Below, one piece after another: positions 61,780-64,000 of a stretch of DNA of 64,000 nucleotides. Within the stretch, counting starts at the first letter, position 1. Every line of letters starts with the position of its first letter. The notes under the pieces are model-generated. The model did no database searches. It saw only the letters and a program-made list of their open reading frames with translations, and was not told the DNA's origin. Position numbers and translations under genes: made by a program. Location of the stretch: the NCBI GenBank assembly GCA_046329585.1, contig JAXLUI010000001.1, positions 1,364,001-1,428,000 on the forward strand, in the 5' to 3' direction. The stretch comes from DLKC01 sp002478885. GTDB lineage: Bacteria > Bacteroidota > Bacteroidia > Chitinophagales > Chitinophagaceae.

Positions 61780-63810
61780 ATGAAGACCTCAAAAAGAAAT
61801 CTGCTGCTCGTGTTTTTGGCTGTTGTATCTACGTTATTGCTTTCATGGGATCAATCGAAACACCAGTTTATATTTATCCCGCCTTTTACAGCGTGCCCTT
61901 ATATTGTAAATGCATATGAAGAAAATCCGGCTTTCAATGAAGAAATGTCGTCTCCTGCATATGAAAGCGAAAACGATTGGATTTGGGAAAATCAAAACAG
62001 TGAATCCTACGCCCCCCCGGCAGAAGATGTACTTGTGCAGAGGATACCCGGCGATGACTACCATATGCTGATGATGGCAATTTATGCTGATTTTAAAAAG
62101 CCAACATTCATCAAGGATTTTGCCGGAACCGATGTCCGCTTCAGAGATGACGGTAAAGAATTTGACAAGGTTGCGGGTGACGGCATTTACACGGCTAAAA
62201 TATTTGGCGACGTAAAGGATTTCCGCAAAACCGCAATGGAAATGGATGAGGCCACAAAAAAAGCAGGCCCAATACTGCAATTTCAAAACAGGGCGCTTTA
62301 CTATGGAACCAATATCTGTAACAGCGAGCCTTTTACTGCAGAAAAATTTGATGCCTACCAGGCCGTTTCCATATCAAACCTCTCTACAGGGGGCGGATTT
62401 AATAAATTGATCGATTCAGTAAGAAAGAATTGCATCTTTATCACTGACCTGAAGGTAGTGGAAGACCCTACCCGCACATGGAATCCCTGCACCCAAACAG
62501 GTAATATTGATGGTGCGTGGTCGTTCAAAACATTATTCAAACAACTGGCTTCCTCAGATCCCAAAAACCTGGCGAATGATTCTACCATTTCAGCTTTTGT
62601 AAAAAACTGGCTTAACAATTATGCTGTCAGACGAATCATCAACAATGATACGGTTGTTCCGAGAACTTTTGTAAATGATAAAATTCTCAATCCATGGTTG
62701 TCAAAAAGCCTGGCTGCAGGTGCTCCCGCAGGCCAGCTCGATATGCGTTTTGCACCATTTAAGTTAACTTCCATTGTAAACCGCTTTGATATTCGTGAAA
62801 GGGATGCAGGTATTCCCGCAGGTGAGGGACGCTTTACCTTTTGCCTTATCAACAGTGCCTGCACTGCACCTGAAGAATTTACCATGGTACTTGAATATGG
62901 CATCAACAAGAAAAATAATTGCGATACGCTGCAAGCCTGGGCCACACAATGGTTCAATCTCAAAAATTTTACTGTTGGCAGCGAAGCATACAACCAGGCA
63001 TTGCAAAATATTACCGAGCAATACACGAAATGCGGGCAGAATAGCAGGAAACCAAATAAAAACTGTCTAAATACAATCAGGACCAATGAGCGTGCTTTAA
63101 CCAATGCAATTCCCGCTAGATGGGAATTCAGACAGTTTATTCTTTCAGATACTACACATATGCTATTTGAATCTCCATTGCATAAAATATTCCAGGATAA
63201 ATACAATGCCCAGGTGGATAATGAAGATGTGAGAGCTATGGTTGCTTGGGTAAATGCCAATAGAAGCGGCATAAATAAAGACCAATATGACATCCCTGAT
63301 GTTGATACGGGGGCTTCAGGCACAGGCAAGAATTTTACCGCAGGTGCCGCACATATCCTGGATACACCAGTCGGTGACCCATCAGTAATGAATGTTTATC
63401 ATTGGGATGGCGGCCACTCAAAATCAAACCCCGCTATTTATATTAAAAATAGTACTACCAGGCAGGTGTTCTCACTGAACTCCTGCACAGGTTGCCATGC
63501 CGGTGAAATGCAAACCTTCTTCACCCACGTTGATCCGGTGTTCTTCGGCACACAGGCTACCCTGTCAGGGTTCCTTACCGGTACGGCAGGCAGAGGCGGA
63601 GCTATAGACTTTGACTTTAATGCCACCAACGATAGCTTTATGGTTAAAGATGCAGCGCTAAGGCCCACTGCAAGTCCTAAAATCAGGATGTTTAACGATA
63701 TCCTCAGGAGGGCAAAAGATCTTAAGGATTTCGTAGTATCACCACCTTGCGCAACGCCATTTGCGCTCCGCAACGACCTTATGTTCAGGCCGGTTGGCAT
63801 GGTGCATTAG
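61780..63810 (+). CDS. large exported protein with a single CxxCH motif
   Basis: A 676-residue protein. The N-terminal signal-like helix (LLLVFLAVVSTLLLSW) is followed by a segment with FRDDGKEFDKVAGDGIYTAKIFGDV, split in the family of repeat-type extracellular domains. Near the C-terminus there is SCTGCHAGEMQTFF, a CxxCH motif that may bind haem c, with several other cysteines earlier. No enzyme domain recognised. It ends with a strong terminator. It may be an exported redox or surface protein. Confidence 0.6.
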   Translation: MKTSKRNLLLVFLAVVSTLLLSWDQSKHQFIFIPPFTACPYIVNAYEENPAFNEEMSSPAYESENDWIWENQNSESYAPPAEDVLVQRIPGDDYHMLMMAIYADFKKPTFIKDFAGTDVRFRDDGKEFDKVAGDGIYTAKIFGDVKDFRKTAMEMDEATKKAGPILQFQNRALYYGTNICNSEPFTAEKFDAYQAVSISNLSTGGGFNKLIDSVRKNCIFITDLKVVEDPTRTWNPCTQTGNIDGAWSFKTLFKQLASSDPKNLANDSTISAFVKNWLNNYAVRRIINNDTVVPRTFVNDKILNPWLSKSLAAGAPAGQLDMRFAPFKLTSIVNRFDIRERDAGIPAGEGRFTFCLINSACTAPEEFTMVLEYGINKKNNCDTLQAWATQWFNLKNFTVGSEAYNQALQNITEQYTKCGQNSRKPNKNCLNTIRTNERALTNAIPARWEFRQFILSDTTHMLFESPLHKIFQDKYNAQVDNEDVRAMVAWVNANRSGINKDQYDIPDVDTGASGTGKNFTAGAAHILDTPVGDPSVMNVYHWDGGHSKSNPAIYIKNSTTRQVFSLNSCTGCHAGEMQTFFTHVDPVFFGTQATLSGFLTGTAGRGGAIDFDFNATNDSFMVKDAALRPTASPKIRMFNDILRRAKDLKDFVVSPPCATPFALRNDLMFRPVGMVH

Positions 63811-63838
63811 AAACATAAAACATCCGATAATAAACTTA

Positions 63839-63866
63839 AGCCCGGTTCCTGTAGCCGGGCTTTTTA
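63839..63866 (+). terminator. rho-independent terminator after the CxxCH protein gene
   Basis: AGCCCGG and CCGGGCT pair around an 8-base loop and run into TTTTTATTT, 29 bases after the stop codon. Confidence 0.88.
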
Positions 63867-64000
63867 TTTACGGTCACGCGCAAAGGCCGCATACTTTTCG
63901 ATCCAAACAGAATTGAGAACAATGATTAAATAAAGTAATTATTAAGCGTGCTGCAGTTTTTCATAGCGTCTTTACTTGCGACGCTCCTTTCATCTCCCCA

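Noticed and set aside
63955..63990. A further repeat half-site near the window end (CTTGCGACGCTCC)
   Set aside because: Only a few core bases match and the flanks differ, so it was not listed.

Overview
The window looks like a chromosomal segment of a Bacteroidota bacterium, most likely of the family Chitinophagaceae (inference). The evidence is gliding/type IX secretion genes gldD and gldE beside ssb and mutY, several proteins with Por-type C-terminal sorting domains, parE/parC-type topoisomerase IV subunits, DUF1080, DUF1835 and DUF4197 proteins, TAnnTTTG-type promoters and mostly weak Shine-Dalgarno sites. No transposase, integrase, phage gene, rRNA or CRISPR array was seen. One tRNA (Val, anticodon TAC) is present.

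Layout. 1-9 kb: end of a DUF1080 protein, a small membrane protein, topoisomerase IV (parC and parE) flanking a glycosyltransferase-like membrane protein, a cupin and a DUF1835 protein. 9.4-21.5 kb: a minus-strand block in which two TIR proteins, an nSTAND-type P-loop NTPase, a 1665-residue repeat-rich secreted protein and an outer-membrane barrel protein lie almost back to back. This is the most unusual locus of the window. 21.8-25.5 kb: gldD, gldE, ssb, mutY. 25.8-32 kb: a two-haem cytochrome c lipoprotein overlapping a PQQ dehydrogenase, an M1 peptidase, a histidine-bearing membrane protein and a TolB-like propeller. 32-37 kb: TPR lipoprotein, rpe, a BatD-like protein and a two-component system. 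37-42 kb: a sugar transporter, PfkB kinase and amylosucrase, which read as a sucrose-use locus. 42-49.5 kb: DUF58, transglutaminase, MoxR and TPR genes. 49.5-57.6 kb: methyltransferase, glutamine cyclotransferase, a T9SS cargo, DUF4197, YitT, GNAT, rsmG and a sigma/anti-sigma pair. 58-64 kb: tRNA-Val, clpS and aat (N-degron pathway), an O-succinylhomoserine sulfhydrylase with an OsmC protein, and a large secreted CxxCH protein.

A second striking signal is a dispersed intergenic repeat with a core near GTGCGACGCAAC and a sister form near GAGTGACACAAC. I find about 28 half-sites at 19 loci. Nine loci hold inverted pairs, always with the left arm on the minus strand and the right arm on the plus strand, often followed outward by GCCGG. 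The pairs can fold into long hairpins. One copy forms the first codons of a gene. A third signal is three genes whose start codon lies exactly 4 nt after a TATTTTTG box, which suggests leaderless transcripts.
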